A DNA stretch of 64,000 bases from Sulfurimicrobium sp963779055 (GCA_963779055.1 CAVZWN010000001.1:372001-436000), one strand, 5' to 3'; positions 1 through 9,302 are shown, counted from the stretch's first letter. Numbers and translations: made by a program. Notes: generated by a model from the letters alone, not told the origin.

Positions 1-2
1 TC

Positions 3-602
3 TCCATCAAGCCCGTGTACGATGCCTTTCTTGGCAGCCTGGCGGATGAGTTTGATGGGCTGCCGTTCGATACCGCCGAGGAGAATATTCAGGCACGCAT
101 TCGCGGTACCCTGTTGATGGCGCTGTCCAACAAGTTTGGGGCTATCGTGCTCACCACCGGCAACAAGAGCGAGATGGCCGTCGGTTATGCCACGCTTTAT
201 GGCGACATGGCCGGTGGGTTTGCGGTGCTGAAAGATGTGCCGAAGACGCTGGTGTATCGTCTGGCACGTTATCGAAATCAGCTTGGCCCCGCCATTCCGG
301 AGCGTGTCATTACGCGCGCGCCTTCAGCCGAGCTGCGCCAGGATCAGACCGATCAGGATAGCCTGCCGCCTTACGAAGTCCTGGATATCATCATGGAAGC
401 CTATGTCGAGCACGACATGTGCCCCCATGACATCGTTGCTATGGGATTCGACGAGCACGACGTGCGGCGCGTGAGCAAGCTGATCGATCTGAGTGAATAC
501 AAGCGCCGTCAGGCACCTGTGGGCGTGCGCATCACGCCGCGCGGATTTGGCAAGGACCGGCGTTATCCCATCACCTCGAAATACCGCCCTTGGAAAGAAT
601 AA
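3..602 (+). CDS. nadE: NAD+ synthetase, C-terminal part (cut by window edge)
   Basis: C-terminal 199 residues of a glutamine-dependent NAD+ synthetase, which amidates nicotinic acid adenine dinucleotide to NAD+ in the cytosol. The visible part is the synthetase domain: TTGNKSE, then VGYATLYGDMAGG (deamido-NAD and ATP site), and a C-terminal stretch ending RYPITSKYRPW, typical of the family. The ATP P-loop and the N-terminal nitrilase-type glutaminase domain would lie before base 1. The frame is open to the left edge, so no start can be given. It ends 15 nt before glnB, an order common in betaproteobacteria, so the two are probably cotranscribed. Confidence 0.93.
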   Translation, partial: SIKPVYDAFLGSLADEFDGLPFDTAEENIQARIRGTLLMALSNKFGAIVLTTGNKSEMAVGYATLYGDMAGGFAVLKDVPKTLVYRLARYRNQLGPAIPERVITRAPSAELRQDQTDQDSLPPYEVLDIIMEAYVEHDMCPHDIVAMGFDEHDVRRVSKLIDLSEYKRRQAPVGVRITPRGFGKDRRYPITSKYRPWKE

Positions 603-617
603 TCAGGAGACCAAAAG

Positions 618-956
618 ATGAAAAAAATCGAAGCCATCATCAAGCCATTCAAACTCGACGAAGTACGCGAAGCCCTGTCGGAAATCGGTGTTACCGGGCT
701 GACCGTCACCGAGGTCAAGGGGTTCGGGCGCCAGAAGGGCCATACCGAACTTTACCGCGGCGCAGAGTATGTGGTGGACTTTCTGCCCAAGGTCAAAATC
801 GAGGTGGTTGTTGCCGCTGCTCAGGCAGAAGCGGTGCTGGAGGCCATTGTCAATGCGGCGCGCACGGGCAAGATCGGTGACGGAAAGATTTTTGTATCCA
901 CGATAGAAAAGGTGGTGCGTATCCGTACCGGGGAAACAGACGAAGCGGCGATTTGA
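618..956 (+). CDS. glnB: Nitrogen regulatory protein P-II
   Basis: PII signalling trimer subunit, 112 residues, the usual length. It senses 2-oxoglutarate, ATP/ADP and, by uridylylation, glutamine, and then acts on GlnE and NtrB. The T-loop is intact with Tyr51 (the uridylylation site) in RGAEYVVDF, and the C-terminal signature TGKIGDGKIF is present. A ribosome site (AGGAGA) precedes the ATG at 618. It follows nadE by 15 nt and is probably in the same transcript. Its target glnE lies 3.5 kb downstream, and two sigma-54 promoters sit on nitrate genes at the far end of the window. A GlnK paralogue cannot be fully excluded, but there is no amtB neighbour. Confidence 0.95.
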   Translation: MKKIEAIIKPFKLDEVREALSEIGVTGLTVTEVKGFGRQKGHTELYRGAEYVVDFLPKVKIEVVVAAAQAEAVLEAIVNAARTGKIGDGKIFVSTIEKVVRIRTGETDEAAI

Positions 957-974
957 GTTGCTGTTAGTTGCAGA

Positions 975-989
975 CGCGGCCAGGCCGCG
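975..989. repeat. GC-rich perfect palindrome between convergent genes
   Basis: The palindrome CGCGGCCAGGCCGCG lies between the convergent glnB and bamD ends. It could form a short strong hairpin and help end transcription, but no clear T-run follows on either strand, so the terminator role is only a guess. Confidence 0.35.
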
Positions 990-1001
990 ACTGCGCGTGT
1001 T

Positions 1002-1787
1002 TTACCAGAGTTTCCACCAGGGCTTTGCCGCCAGGTTCGCATCGCCCAGAAATTTGCTGTTGGGGTGGTTTTTGAGCAATACCCGGCGTGCATCGTCGCG
1101 CAATTCGTTCAGTCCCAGCGTGTCATAGGAATTGACCATGATGGCCAGAGCCTCTTCCGTAGCGGGGGCCTGGGGATACAGCTGCAGGGCGACCTGCGCG
1201 CGGTTCACTGCGGCCACATGGGCGCCGCGGCGTGCATAGTAGCGCGCGACATGCACTTCATTCGAGGCCAGCGCATTGACCAGGTAATTCATGCGCAGTG
1301 TCGCGTCCGGCGTGTATTTGCTGGCGGGAAAGCGCGTTACCAGCTCCTTGAATGCGTCGAATGAATCTTTGGCCGCCTTGGGGTCGCGTTCCGAGAGATC
1401 CTGATCGGCAATCGCGCCCAGCAATCCCAGATCTTCGTTGAAATTGGCCAGCCCTTTCAGGTAGAAGGCATAGTCCACGTTGGGATGATTGGGATGCAAT
1501 TTGATGAAGCGGTCACAGGCGGCAATGGCCGATATCGGCTCATTGTCCTTGAAATAGGCATAAGCCACTTCAAGTTGGGACTGCTGAGCGTAGCGGCCAT
1601 AAGGATAGCGCGCTTCAAGCGTTTCAAAATACTTGATGGCCTTGGTGTAATTGCCATCGCCCATCTCGCTCTTGGCTTCCGCGTAGAGTTTCTGGGCTGA
1701 CCAGCCCTTGGTTTCGTCCTGAGTTTCAGGGAAAAGACCGCATCCGGCCACCAGAAAAAGCAAAATTAACGCTAAACTACGCTTCAT
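1002..1787 (-). CDS. bamD: Outer membrane assembly lipoprotein BamD
   Basis: Lipoprotein subunit of the BAM complex, which inserts beta-barrel proteins into the outer membrane. The N-terminus MKRSLALILLFLVAGCG has a lipoprotein signal with lipobox VAGC. The rest (261 aa in all) is TPR-like helices: the SAQKLYAEAKSEM start, then YPYGRYAQQSQLEVAYAYFK, characteristic of BamD/ComL. An ATG four codons upstream exists, but the start at 1787 places the signal peptide correctly. The gene diverges from rluD, and the two start codons overlap by 2 nt, so both promoters must lie inside the neighbouring coding sequence. The bamD/rluD-pgeF arrangement is conserved in proteobacteria. Confidence 0.93.
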   Translation of the reverse strand: MKRSLALILLFLVAGCGLFPETQDETKGWSAQKLYAEAKSEMGDGNYTKAIKYFETLEARYPYGRYAQQSQLEVAYAYFKDNEPISAIAACDRFIKLHPNHPNVDYAFYLKGLANFNEDLGLLGAIADQDLSERDPKAAKDSFDAFKELVTRFPASKYTPDATLRMNYLVNALASNEVHVARYYARRGAHVAAVNRAQVALQLYPQAPATEEALAIMVNSYDTLGLNELRDDARRVLLKNHPNSKFLGDANLAAKPWWKLW

Positions 1788-2775
1788 GACTGAATCCATC
1801 CAAAAGTTGACCGATTATAACCGAAACGTCCCCCAACTCCAGCCCCTTCGGCTGGAGATTACCGCCGAGTGCAGCGGCTTGCGGCTGGATCAGGCGCTTT
1901 CAACCTTGTTGCCGGAATATTCCCGCAGCCGCCTGCAAAACTGGATCAAGGAGGGGCATGTCACCCTGAATGGCCAGGTTGTCTCAACCCGGCAGGTGGT
2001 ATGGGAAGGTGATCTGGCCGAGGTGCGAACGCAGCTGGCGGCAGAAGAACTGTCTTTCCAGCCTGAGGATATTGCCCTCGAGATCGTTTATGAGGACGAT
2101 ACGCTGCTGGTGATCAACAAACCCGCCGGGCTGGTGGTCCATCCGGGTAGCGGGAACTGGCAGGGCACCATGCTCAATGCGCTGTTGCACCATATTCCCC
2201 AGCTGTCTGGCGTTCCGCGTGCGGGTATCGTGCATCGTCTCGACAAGGATACCAGCGGCCTGCTGGTGGTCGCGAAAACACTGACTGCCCAGACCGATCT
2301 GGTGCGCCAGTTGCAGGCGCGTACTGTGAAACGCGAATATCTTGCCGTCATCCAGGGCCGCCCGGAAAGGGATGGCAGCGTGGATGCGCCGATCGGGCGC
2401 CATCCTTCACAGCGCACCAAGATGACGGTGATTTCAGGCGGCAAGCCGGCAGTGACCCATTTTGTGGTGGAAGAATGGTTCGCGCATCACTCGCTGGTTC
2501 GCTGCCAGCTCGAAACCGGGCGGACGCACCAGATCAGGGTGCATATGCAGCACATCGGCCACCCCCTGTTCGGCGACCCGGTGTATGCAGGCAAGGGCAT
2601 GAATACCTCCCCTGCCTTGCGCGAAATGATCAGGAAATTCAAACGTCAGGCTTTGCATGCCACGCGCCTCGGCCTGGTTCATCCGGAAAGCGGAGAGGCG
2701 ATGGAGTGGCGTGTCGATATGCCGCAAGACATGGCGCAGTTGCTGATTGATTTGCGCAGCAACGCAGAGGAATAA
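1786..2775 (+). CDS. rluD: 23S rRNA pseudouridine synthase RluD
   Basis: Modifies uridines of helix 69 (1911/1915/1917) of 23S rRNA. An N-terminal S4 RNA-binding domain (about residues 28-80, LRLDQAL...YSRSRLQNWI) precedes the RluA-family catalytic domain with HRLDKDTSGLLV, the catalytic Asp being D153. Length is 329 aa against about 326 in E. coli. About 20 unconserved residues precede the S4 domain; no better start is evident. Its ATG overlaps the bamD ATG on the other strand. pgeF follows 8 nt after the stop, as in E. coli rluD-yfiH. Confidence 0.93.
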   Translation: MTESIQKLTDYNRNVPQLQPLRLEITAECSGLRLDQALSTLLPEYSRSRLQNWIKEGHVTLNGQVVSTRQVVWEGDLAEVRTQLAAEELSFQPEDIALEIVYEDDTLLVINKPAGLVVHPGSGNWQGTMLNALLHHIPQLSGVPRAGIVHRLDKDTSGLLVVAKTLTAQTDLVRQLQARTVKREYLAVIQGRPERDGSVDAPIGRHPSQRTKMTVISGGKPAVTHFVVEEWFAHHSLVRCQLETGRTHQIRVHMQHIGHPLFGDPVYAGKGMNTSPALREMIRKFKRQALHATRLGLVHPESGEAMEWRVDMPQDMAQLLIDLRSNAEE

Positions 2776-2783
2776 TTCCCGCC

Positions 2784-3515
2784 ATGGATTTTCTGATTCC
2801 CGGCTGGCCGGCGCCCGATAATGTTCAGGCAAGGGTGACGACCCGGCACGGCGGGGTGAGTGCAGCGCCTTATGCCAGCTTCAACCTGGGCGACCATGTC
2901 GGGGATGATCCCCTGGCCGTGGCTGCCAATCGGGCGGCCTTGCGGGCCGGTTTGCCTTCTGAGCCGGTGTGGCTTAAACAGGTGCACGGCCATGGCATTG
3001 TCAACGCTGATGAAGCCGCGGGCATACCCGAAGCCGATGGCAGTGTCAGCCGCCAGACGGGCTGTGTTTGTGCCGTGATGACCGCGGACTGTCTGCCGGT
3101 TCTTTTTTGCAACCGGGCCGGCACCGTCGTCGCAGCAGCACATGCCGGCTGGCGTGGTCTGGCGGATGGTGTGCTGGAGGCGGCGGTGGCGTCTATGGCC
3201 GCCGATCCGGGCGAAATCCTCGCCTGGCTCGGCCCGGCCATCGGCCCGCAGGCATTCGAAGTGGGCGAGGAAGTGAGGCAGATATTTCTGAAGCAGGACC
3301 CCGCAGCTGAGCAGGCATTTGCCCCGCTGCCCTTACACGGCAGTGGTAAATGGCTGGCCGATATTTACTCGCTGGCGCGGCAGAGACTGGGGCGAATCGG
3401 GGTCACGCAGGTTTTTGGCGGCGATTTTTGTACATACACGGATAGTGAGCGTTTTTATTCCTACCGCCGCGATGGCGTGACCGGGCGCATGGCTTCCCTG
3501 ATCTGGCTGGGCTAA
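2784..3515 (+). CDS. pgeF: Peptidoglycan editing factor / multicopper-like phosphorylase PgeF (YfiH)
   Basis: Member of the YfiH/LACC1 family: zinc-dependent purine nucleoside phosphorylase/deaminase activity, and in E. coli it keeps non-L-alanine residues out of peptidoglycan precursors. The three zinc ligands are in their motifs: His68 (KQVHGH), Cys103 (TADCLPV) and His120 (AAHAGWRG). The C-terminus CTYTDSERFYSYRRDG is also family-typical. 243 aa, normal length. It lies 8 nt after rluD and is surely cotranscribed. Confidence 0.92.
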   Translation: MDFLIPGWPAPDNVQARVTTRHGGVSAAPYASFNLGDHVGDDPLAVAANRAALRAGLPSEPVWLKQVHGHGIVNADEAAGIPEADGSVSRQTGCVCAVMTADCLPVLFCNRAGTVVAAAHAGWRGLADGVLEAAVASMAADPGEILAWLGPAIGPQAFEVGEEVRQIFLKQDPAAEQAFAPLPLHGSGKWLADIYSLARQRLGRIGVTQVFGGDFCTYTDSERFYSYRRDGVTGRMASLIWLG

Positions 3516-3591
3516 CGCGTGTCAACACTATACTGGCAGGCTTGACAGCTCACGTATAATCACCTTTTTCCAAGATTTTGATATCCATTTC

Positions 3592-4368
3592 ATGTCCACA
3601 CTAACCTGGATTATTGTCGCCAGCCTGTTCGGCGGTGCGCTAAGTGTCGCAACTGCAGCACTTTTTGCTTTTTCCGCGCGCGCTTCGATGGTGCCGCTGC
3701 TGGTGAGTTTTGCAATCGGCGCCTTGCTGGGGGCCGTATTTCTGGAAATTCTGCCGCACGCCTTTGAACTGAACAAGGATGTGCATACCATGGCGGGCAC
3801 AGTGCTGTTCGGTATTCTGCTGTTTTTTACCCTGGAAAAGCTGGTGCTGTGGCGCCATTGCCACCATACCGTAGAGTGCGAGGCGCACGGTGTTCATGAC
3901 GGACATACCGATCATGGGCGCAGCGGCATGATGATCATGGTGGGCGATACCTTCCATAATTTTGTCGATGGCATTCTGATTGCCGCCGCTTTCATGGTGG
4001 ACGTGCAGGTGGGGATCGTGACTTCGCTGGCCATCATTGCGCACGAGATTCCGCAGGAGGTGGGCGATTTCCTGATTCTGCTGCATTCCGGCTATACCAG
4101 GCGCCAGGCCTTCACCTTCAATCTGTTGTCGAGCCTCGCCACGCTGGTGGGCGGCGTGCTGGCTTATTTTGCCCTGCAATCGATGCAGGAGGTGGTGCCT
4201 TATTTCCTCGGAATTGCGGCTGCCAGCATGCTTTACGTGGCTGTGGCAGACCTGATTCCGGGCCTGCACAAGCGCCCGGAAATCAGGGCGACCATCCAGC
4301 AGGTGACGCTAATCGGGCTCGGGATCGGCTCCGTCTGGCTTGCCGGCTTTCTGCTTGGCAGCCATTGA
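3592..4368 (+). CDS. ZIP family divalent metal transporter
   Basis: Inner-membrane zinc/iron-type transporter of 258 aa with about eight membrane segments. The metal-site signatures are HNFVDG (122-127) in TM4 and HEIPQE (151-156) in TM5. A His-rich cytoplasmic loop (about residues 89-109: HCHH, HGVHDGHTDHG) lies between TM3 and TM4, as usual for ZIP proteins, and probably binds zinc. Substrate is not fixed by sequence; zinc uptake is most likely. Its 3' end overlaps by 60 nt the end of the small membrane gene on the opposite strand. Confidence 0.88.
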   Translation: MSTLTWIIVASLFGGALSVATAALFAFSARASMVPLLVSFAIGALLGAVFLEILPHAFELNKDVHTMAGTVLFGILLFFTLEKLVLWRHCHHTVECEAHGVHDGHTDHGRSGMMIMVGDTFHNFVDGILIAAAFMVDVQVGIVTSLAIIAHEIPQEVGDFLILLHSGYTRRQAFTFNLLSSLATLVGGVLAYFALQSMQEVVPYFLGIAAASMLYVAVADLIPGLHKRPEIRATIQQVTLIGLGIGSVWLAGFLLGSH

Positions 4369-4521
4369 ACGTTTGCGCTGAGGCGTGCCGAACAGCCAGA
4401 GAAAGATGGCAAGCGGTATCAACCCGTAAAACAGGAAGGTCATGACTCCGGCGATAACGCTGGTTTCTGTGATGGACATCATCATGACTACATACAGCCA
4501 GCCAATGGCGACGATGTACAT
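4309..4521 (-). CDS. Small hypothetical membrane protein downstream of glnE
   Basis: 70 aa with two hydrophobic segments (about residues 3-18 and 22-44), then FGTPQRKRS and a charged tail KPDGADPEPD, so probably a two-span inner-membrane protein with a cytoplasmic end. Function unknown. The start codon directly follows the glnE stop (TAG-ATG, no gap), which suggests translational coupling. Similar small proteins are, from memory, common next to glnE in betaproteobacteria. Its last 60 nt overlap the convergent ZIP gene. Confidence 0.7.
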   Translation of the reverse strand: MYIVAIGWLYVVMMMSITETSVIAGVMTFLFYGLIPLAIFLWLFGTPQRKRSMAAKQKAGKPDGADPEPD

Positions 4522-7221
4522 CTAATCTTCTCCGAACACGCTATGCCAGAGTGACTTTACGCCGGATACGAGAGGAGCCGCCTGCTCCTGATCGATGCGG
4601 GCATAGTCCGCGCTCTGCAGGCGCAGCGCATGCTGCCACTGGCGAAAGTGGCGGTAGGCATCACGCGCACTTTCAGCCTGCTCACCCGCAATCAGGCCCA
4701 GTTCTGCCGCCATTCCGAGCAATGCCAGATTGCCGATATTGCGTGTCAGTTCGGGGTGGGTGTGGGCGTGGGCGAGGACCAGATACTGGACTGTGAATTC
4801 CACGTCGATGATGCCGCCGCGATCGTGCTTGAGATCGAACTGGCCGCTGTTGTTGGGATGGGCGTCGAGCATTTTCTGACGCATTTCCAGCACTTCTTTT
4901 TTCAGCGCTGCAATATCCCTTTCCTGTGTCAGTACTTCATGGCGAATCTGTTCGAAGCGTGCGCCGATGGCCGCATCGCCGGCACAATAGCGGGCGCGTG
5001 TCAGGGCCTGGTGCTCCCACACCCATGCCTGGCTGTGCTGGTATTCGGTGAAGGCTTCGACCGAGCTGACCAGCAGGCCGCTGGCGCCATTGGGCCTGAG
5101 GCGCAAGTCCGTGTCGTAGAGCATGCCGGCGGGGGTCAGGCTGGTAAGCCAGGTATTCATGCGCTGGCCCAGCCTGGCATAGACCTCGGCGGCTTCCTGC
5201 GCTTCGTCTTCATACAGGAAGATGATGTCGAGATCCGAAACGTAGCCGATTTCCTTGCCGCCCAGCTTGCCATAGCCGATCACCGCGAAGCGCGGCAGCT
5301 CACGGTGTCTGACGCGCAGCCCCTGCCAGCACAGGCGCACGGTTTCATCGAGGATCATGTCCGCCAGATCGCTGAGATGATCAGAAAGGCGTTCAAGCGG
5401 CAAAATTTCAGCCAGATCCTGGGCGACCAGGCGGAAAATCTGGGCCTGCTTGAAGTGGCGCAGAATATCCATCTGCCGTTCAGTATCATCCTCGGCGCCG
5501 TCGAGTAATTCGCGCAGCTCGGCCCTGGCTTTGTCTCGATCAGGCGCGGCGTGCAGGGTGCGAATGTCGAGCAGTTCATCCAGCAGCACCGGGTGTTGCG
5601 TGAGATAGTCGGAGACCCACGGGCTGGCGCTGCAAATCCGGGCAACCTGATTCAGAGTCTGCGGGTATTCCAGCAGCAGGGCGAGGTAAGCAGCACGGCG
5701 GCTGATATTTTCCAGCAGCCTGAGGATGCGCTCCAGTGTCTCGTCCGGATTGGAGAATGATGCCGCGACTTCGATCAGCGGCGGAAGCAGGGCATCGAAG
5801 CGGCTGCGGCTGGTCACTGGCAGCTGTTTGTAGCGATTGCTCTGGCGCAGGCTGGTCAGGCGCTGAAATGTTCGGTTGCCATCCTTGTAACCCAGCGCTT
5901 CAAGCCGTCCGGCAGCTTCGGTTTCATCCAGCGATCCCTGCCACAGCCCGGTGAGCGGGTGGCTCTGTTGCTGGCTGTGCGGCGCGGCGAATACCTGTTC
6001 GAAATGGCGCGTCACTTTCTGGCGGTGAAGGTTGAGTGCCGCAAGGAAGTCTTCCCAGCTGTCAAAGTGCATGGAGGATGCGATCAGCCCGCGGTCAGTT
6101 TCATTGCCGGGAAGCGTCTGGGTCTGGGCGTCTTCAAGATATTGCAGGCGGTGTTCCAGATTGCGCAGGAAGACATAGGCCTCGCGCAATTCGCTGACCG
6201 CCCCGGGCTGCATCAGTTCGCGCTGGGAGATCAGGTCCATGGCTTCGAGCGTCGAGCGGGTCTGCAGCGCTACTTCCTTGCCGCCACGGATCAGCTGGAA
6301 AACCTGGGTGATGAATTCGATTTCGCGGATGCCGCCGGGGCCGAGCTTGATATTGTCGTCCAGTTCGCGGCGCTGCACTTCGCGACGGATTTGCGCGTGC
6401 AGTTCGCGCATCGAAGAAAAGGCGCCGAAATCCAGATACTTGCGGAATACGAAAGGGCGCAGCATGTCGGCCAGTTCCTGGTACTGGCTGCCGCAGATGG
6501 GACGCCCCTTGATCCAGGCGTAGCGCTCCCATTCACGGCCCTGGGCAAGATAGTAGTTCTCCAGCATGGCAAAACTGGCTGCCAGCGGGCCGGAATCGCC
6601 ATAGGGCCGCAGCCGCATATCCACGCGAAAGACAAAGCCATCCTGGGTGTTCTCATTCAGTGCGGTGATCAGCTTCTTGCCCAGCGCCGTAAAATATTCG
6701 TGGTTGCCGACATGGCGGGGGCCGGTAGTTTCGCCTTCTTCCGGATAGGCAAAAATCAGGTCGATATCCGAAGAGACATTGAGTTCGCCGCCCCCCAATT
6801 TTCCCATGCCGACCACGATCAGATCCTGAACTTCGCCACTTTCCTCGCCGATGGGCTGGCCATACTGCGCATTCAGCCAGTTCGTCAGATGTTCAAGTGC
6901 AAAACGGGTCGTGACTTCAGCCAGTTGCGTGGCGTTGCTCATGACTTCGCGGAGATCGGCCAGCCCGCCGATGTCGCGCACGATCAGGCGCAGCATGACA
7001 CGCTTGCGCAGCATCCGCAGGGCGGTCTTGAGGCTGGCTTCGTCGCTGATTTCGGATGCGGCCAGCGCGGCTGTCATCGATTCGGCATTCCAGGGGGTGT
7101 GCAGTTCCCCGTGCAGATCTTCCAGCAGGAGTGGGTTGCTCTGCGCCAGACGCTGCAGGTAGCGGCTGTGGTGCAATCCGGATTCAATGAGTGTCTGAAC
7201 GGATGAAGAAGTCGGGTTCAT
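4522..7221 (-). CDS. glnE: Bifunctional glutamine synthetase adenylyltransferase/deadenylase
   Basis: Adds AMP to, and removes it from, glutamine synthetase in response to PII and glutamine. Two nucleotidyltransferase domains each show GxGKLGGxE...SDxD: VGMGKLGGGELN...SDID (about 137-157, deadenylase) and GYGKLGGKEIG...SDLD (about 648-668, adenylyltransferase). The ATG at 7221 gives 899 aa, the normal length; the 72 codons upstream in the open frame are not GlnE-like and run into the acsA promoter area. Its regulator PII (glnB) is at 618. Divergent from acsA. Confidence 0.95.
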   Translation of the reverse strand: MNPTSSSVQTLIESGLHHSRYLQRLAQSNPLLLEDLHGELHTPWNAESMTAALAASEISDEASLKTALRMLRKRVMLRLIVRDIGGLADLREVMSNATQLAEVTTRFALEHLTNWLNAQYGQPIGEESGEVQDLIVVGMGKLGGGELNVSSDIDLIFAYPEEGETTGPRHVGNHEYFTALGKKLITALNENTQDGFVFRVDMRLRPYGDSGPLAASFAMLENYYLAQGREWERYAWIKGRPICGSQYQELADMLRPFVFRKYLDFGAFSSMRELHAQIRREVQRRELDDNIKLGPGGIREIEFITQVFQLIRGGKEVALQTRSTLEAMDLISQRELMQPGAVSELREAYVFLRNLEHRLQYLEDAQTQTLPGNETDRGLIASSMHFDSWEDFLAALNLHRQKVTRHFEQVFAAPHSQQQSHPLTGLWQGSLDETEAAGRLEALGYKDGNRTFQRLTSLRQSNRYKQLPVTSRSRFDALLPPLIEVAASFSNPDETLERILRLLENISRRAAYLALLLEYPQTLNQVARICSASPWVSDYLTQHPVLLDELLDIRTLHAAPDRDKARAELRELLDGAEDDTERQMDILRHFKQAQIFRLVAQDLAEILPLERLSDHLSDLADMILDETVRLCWQGLRVRHRELPRFAVIGYGKLGGKEIGYVSDLDIIFLYEDEAQEAAEVYARLGQRMNTWLTSLTPAGMLYDTDLRLRPNGASGLLVSSVEAFTEYQHSQAWVWEHQALTRARYCAGDAAIGARFEQIRHEVLTQERDIAALKKEVLEMRQKMLDAHPNNSGQFDLKHDRGGIIDVEFTVQYLVLAHAHTHPELTRNIGNLALLGMAAELGLIAGEQAESARDAYRHFRQWQHALRLQSADYARIDQEQAAPLVSGVKSLWHSVFGED

Positions 7222-7334
7222 GGCAGCTTGCTTGGTCTTGTATAAGATAGATGATTCATGAAGTGGAAAGCGCTGGCGTAAAGCGATATGATTAACCGTT
7301 ATTGTATCCCTAACCCGTAGAGGAGAAGAAAAAC

Positions 7335-9302
7335 ATGGCGTCGATCGAATCCGTGCTGCACGAAACCCGCGTGTTCCCACCGAGCGAGGCATTCCAGGCG
7401 CAGGCCAATGTGTCGGGGATAGCATCCTACAATGCACTGTGCGCTCAGGCCGAACAGGATTACGAGGGTTTCTGGGCCGGTCTGGCGCGTGAGCATATCG
7501 AGTGGAAAAAACCTTTCACCCAGGTGCTGGATGAAAGCAAGGCACCGTTTTACCGCTGGTTTCACGATGGTGAAATGAACGTTTCCTACAACTGCCTCGA
7601 CAAGCATCTGGCGGCGCAAGGCGACAAAACCGCGATCATTTTCGAAGCGGATGACGGCAAGGTCAGCCGTGTCAGCTACCGGGAACTGCACCAGCGCGTG
7701 TGCCAGTTCGCCAATGGCCTCAAATCGCTCGGTATCGTCAAAGGTGACCGGGTCATTATCTATATGCCGATGTCGATCGAAGCCGTGGTCGCCATGCAGG
7801 CCTGTGCGCGGATCGGCGCGATTCATTCCGTGGTGTTCGGTGGTTTTTCCGCCAAGAGTCTGCACGAGCGCATTATCGATGCCGGCGCTAAGGCGGTGAT
7901 TACCGCCGATGAAAGCATGCGCGGCGGCAAGGCAATTCCACTCAAGGTCGCAGTGGACGAGGCGCTCGCCACCGGCGGCTGCGAGTGTGTCGAGAAGGTC
8001 GTGGTCTACCGCCGCAGCGGCGGTGCGGTCAAATGGGATGCCGGTCGTGATCTGTGGTGGCACGATCTGATCCAGAATCAGGCTGAAACCTGCGAGCCGG
8101 CCTGGGTCAGTGCGGAAGATCCGCTGTTCATTCTTTACACTTCCGGCTCGACCGGCAAACCCAAGGGCGTGCAGCATTCGACCGGCGGTTTCCTGCTCGG
8201 CGCCATTCTTTCGATGAAGTGGGTGTTCGATTACAAGCCGGATGACGTTTACTGGTGCACCGCCGACGTGGGCTGGGTGACCGGTCATACCTATGTCGCC
8301 TACGGCCCGCTGGCGATGGGGGCGACAGAAGTGATTTTCGAGGGGGTTCCCACCTACCCGGATGCCGGCCGTTTCTGGAAGCTGATTCAGGATCACAAGG
8401 TCACCACTTTTTATACGGCGCCGACGGCCATTCGCTCGCTGATCAAGCTGGGCGGCGATTTGCCGAAACAATATGATCTTTCTTCGCTGCGCCTGCTGGG
8501 CACGGTGGGCGAGCCGATCAATCCGGAAGCCTGGATGTGGTACCACGAGGTGGTGGGCCAGGCCCGCTGCCCGGTTGTCGATACCTGGTGGCAGACCGAA
8601 ACCGGCAGCCACATGATCGCGCCGCTGCCCGGCGCGGTGGCAACCAAGCCCGGTTCATGCACCTTGCCCCTGCCCGGCATCATGGTGGATATCGTGGATG
8701 AGGTCGGTCATCCGGTCGAAAAGGGTCAAGGCGGCTTTCTGGTGATCAAGCGGCCTTTCCCTTCGCTGTTGCGCACGCTGTGGGGTGACCCGGAGCGCTT
8801 CAAGAAGACCTATTTCCCTGAAGAACTGGGCGGCAAGTATTATCTCGCCGGTGATTCCTCCCATCGCGACAAGGATGGCTATTACTGGATCATGGGCCGT
8901 ATCGACGATGTGCTGAACGTGTCCGGGCACCGCCTGGGGACCATGGAAATCGAGTCTGCCCTGGTGGCAAACCCGCTGGTGGCAGAAGCGGCAGTGGTAG
9001 GCAAGCCGCACGATATCAAGGGCGAGTCCGTGGTCGCTTATGTGGTGCTCAAGGGCGCCCGGCCCGAGGGCGAGGCAGCGAAACAGATTGCCGCAGAGTT
9101 GCGCAACTGGGTGGGGAAGGAGATCGGCCCCATCGCCAAGCCGGATGAAATCCGCTTTGGTGACAATCTGCCCAAGACGCGCTCGGGGAAAATCATGCGC
9201 CGCCTCTTGCGCGCCCTGGCCAAGGGCGAGGAGATTACTTCCGACACTTCAACGCTGGAAAATCCGGCGATCCTGGAACAGCTTAAAGCTGCGGTCAAAT
9301 AA
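7335..9302 (+). CDS. acsA: Acetyl-CoA synthetase (AMP-forming)
   Basis: Activates acetate to acetyl-CoA via acetyl-AMP. 655 aa, full length. Motifs in order: YTSGSTGKPKG (about 267-277, ATP/AMP loop), DTWWQTETGSH, then the C-terminal swinging domain with the PKTRSGKIMRR motif, whose lysine (about 618) is the acetylation-controlled catalytic residue. A strong ribosome site (GAGGAGAAG) precedes the ATG. A rho-independent terminator follows directly, so this is probably a single-gene transcript. Confidence 0.96.
   Translation: MASIESVLHETRVFPPSEAFQAQANVSGIASYNALCAQAEQDYEGFWAGLAREHIEWKKPFTQVLDESKAPFYRWFHDGEMNVSYNCLDKHLAAQGDKTAIIFEADDGKVSRVSYRELHQRVCQFANGLKSLGIVKGDRVIIYMPMSIEAVVAMQACARIGAIHSVVFGGFSAKSLHERIIDAGAKAVITADESMRGGKAIPLKVAVDEALATGGCECVEKVVVYRRSGGAVKWDAGRDLWWHDLIQNQAETCEPAWVSAEDPLFILYTSGSTGKPKGVQHSTGGFLLGAILSMKWVFDYKPDDVYWCTADVGWVTGHTYVAYGPLAMGATEVIFEGVPTYPDAGRFWKLIQDHKVTTFYTAPTAIRSLIKLGGDLPKQYDLSSLRLLGTVGEPINPEAWMWYHEVVGQARCPVVDTWWQTETGSHMIAPLPGAVATKPGSCTLPLPGIMVDIVDEVGHPVEKGQGGFLVIKRPFPSLLRTLWGDPERFKKTYFPEELGGKYYLAGDSSHRDKDGYYWIMGRIDDVLNVSGHRLGTMEIESALVANPLVAEAAVVGKPHDIKGESVVAYVVLKGARPEGEAAKQIAAELRNWVGKEIGPIAKPDEIRFGDNLPKTRSGKIMRRLLRALAKGEEITSDTSTLENPAILEQLKAAVK

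Noticed and set aside
3542..3560. TTGACA and TATAAT before the ZIP gene as a promoter
   Set aside because: Only 7 nt separate the two boxes; the spacing cannot work for sigma-70, though TATAAT alone may be a -10.
5959..7206. Long open frame (415 codons) on the plus strand opposite glnE
   Set aside because: It is the antisense shadow of a clearly conserved glnE; its translation has no family character.
7299..8612. Long open frame (437 codons) on the minus strand opposite acsA
   Set aside because: Shadow of acsA produced by G+C-rich codon third positions; no ribosome site, low-complexity His/Arg/Gln content.
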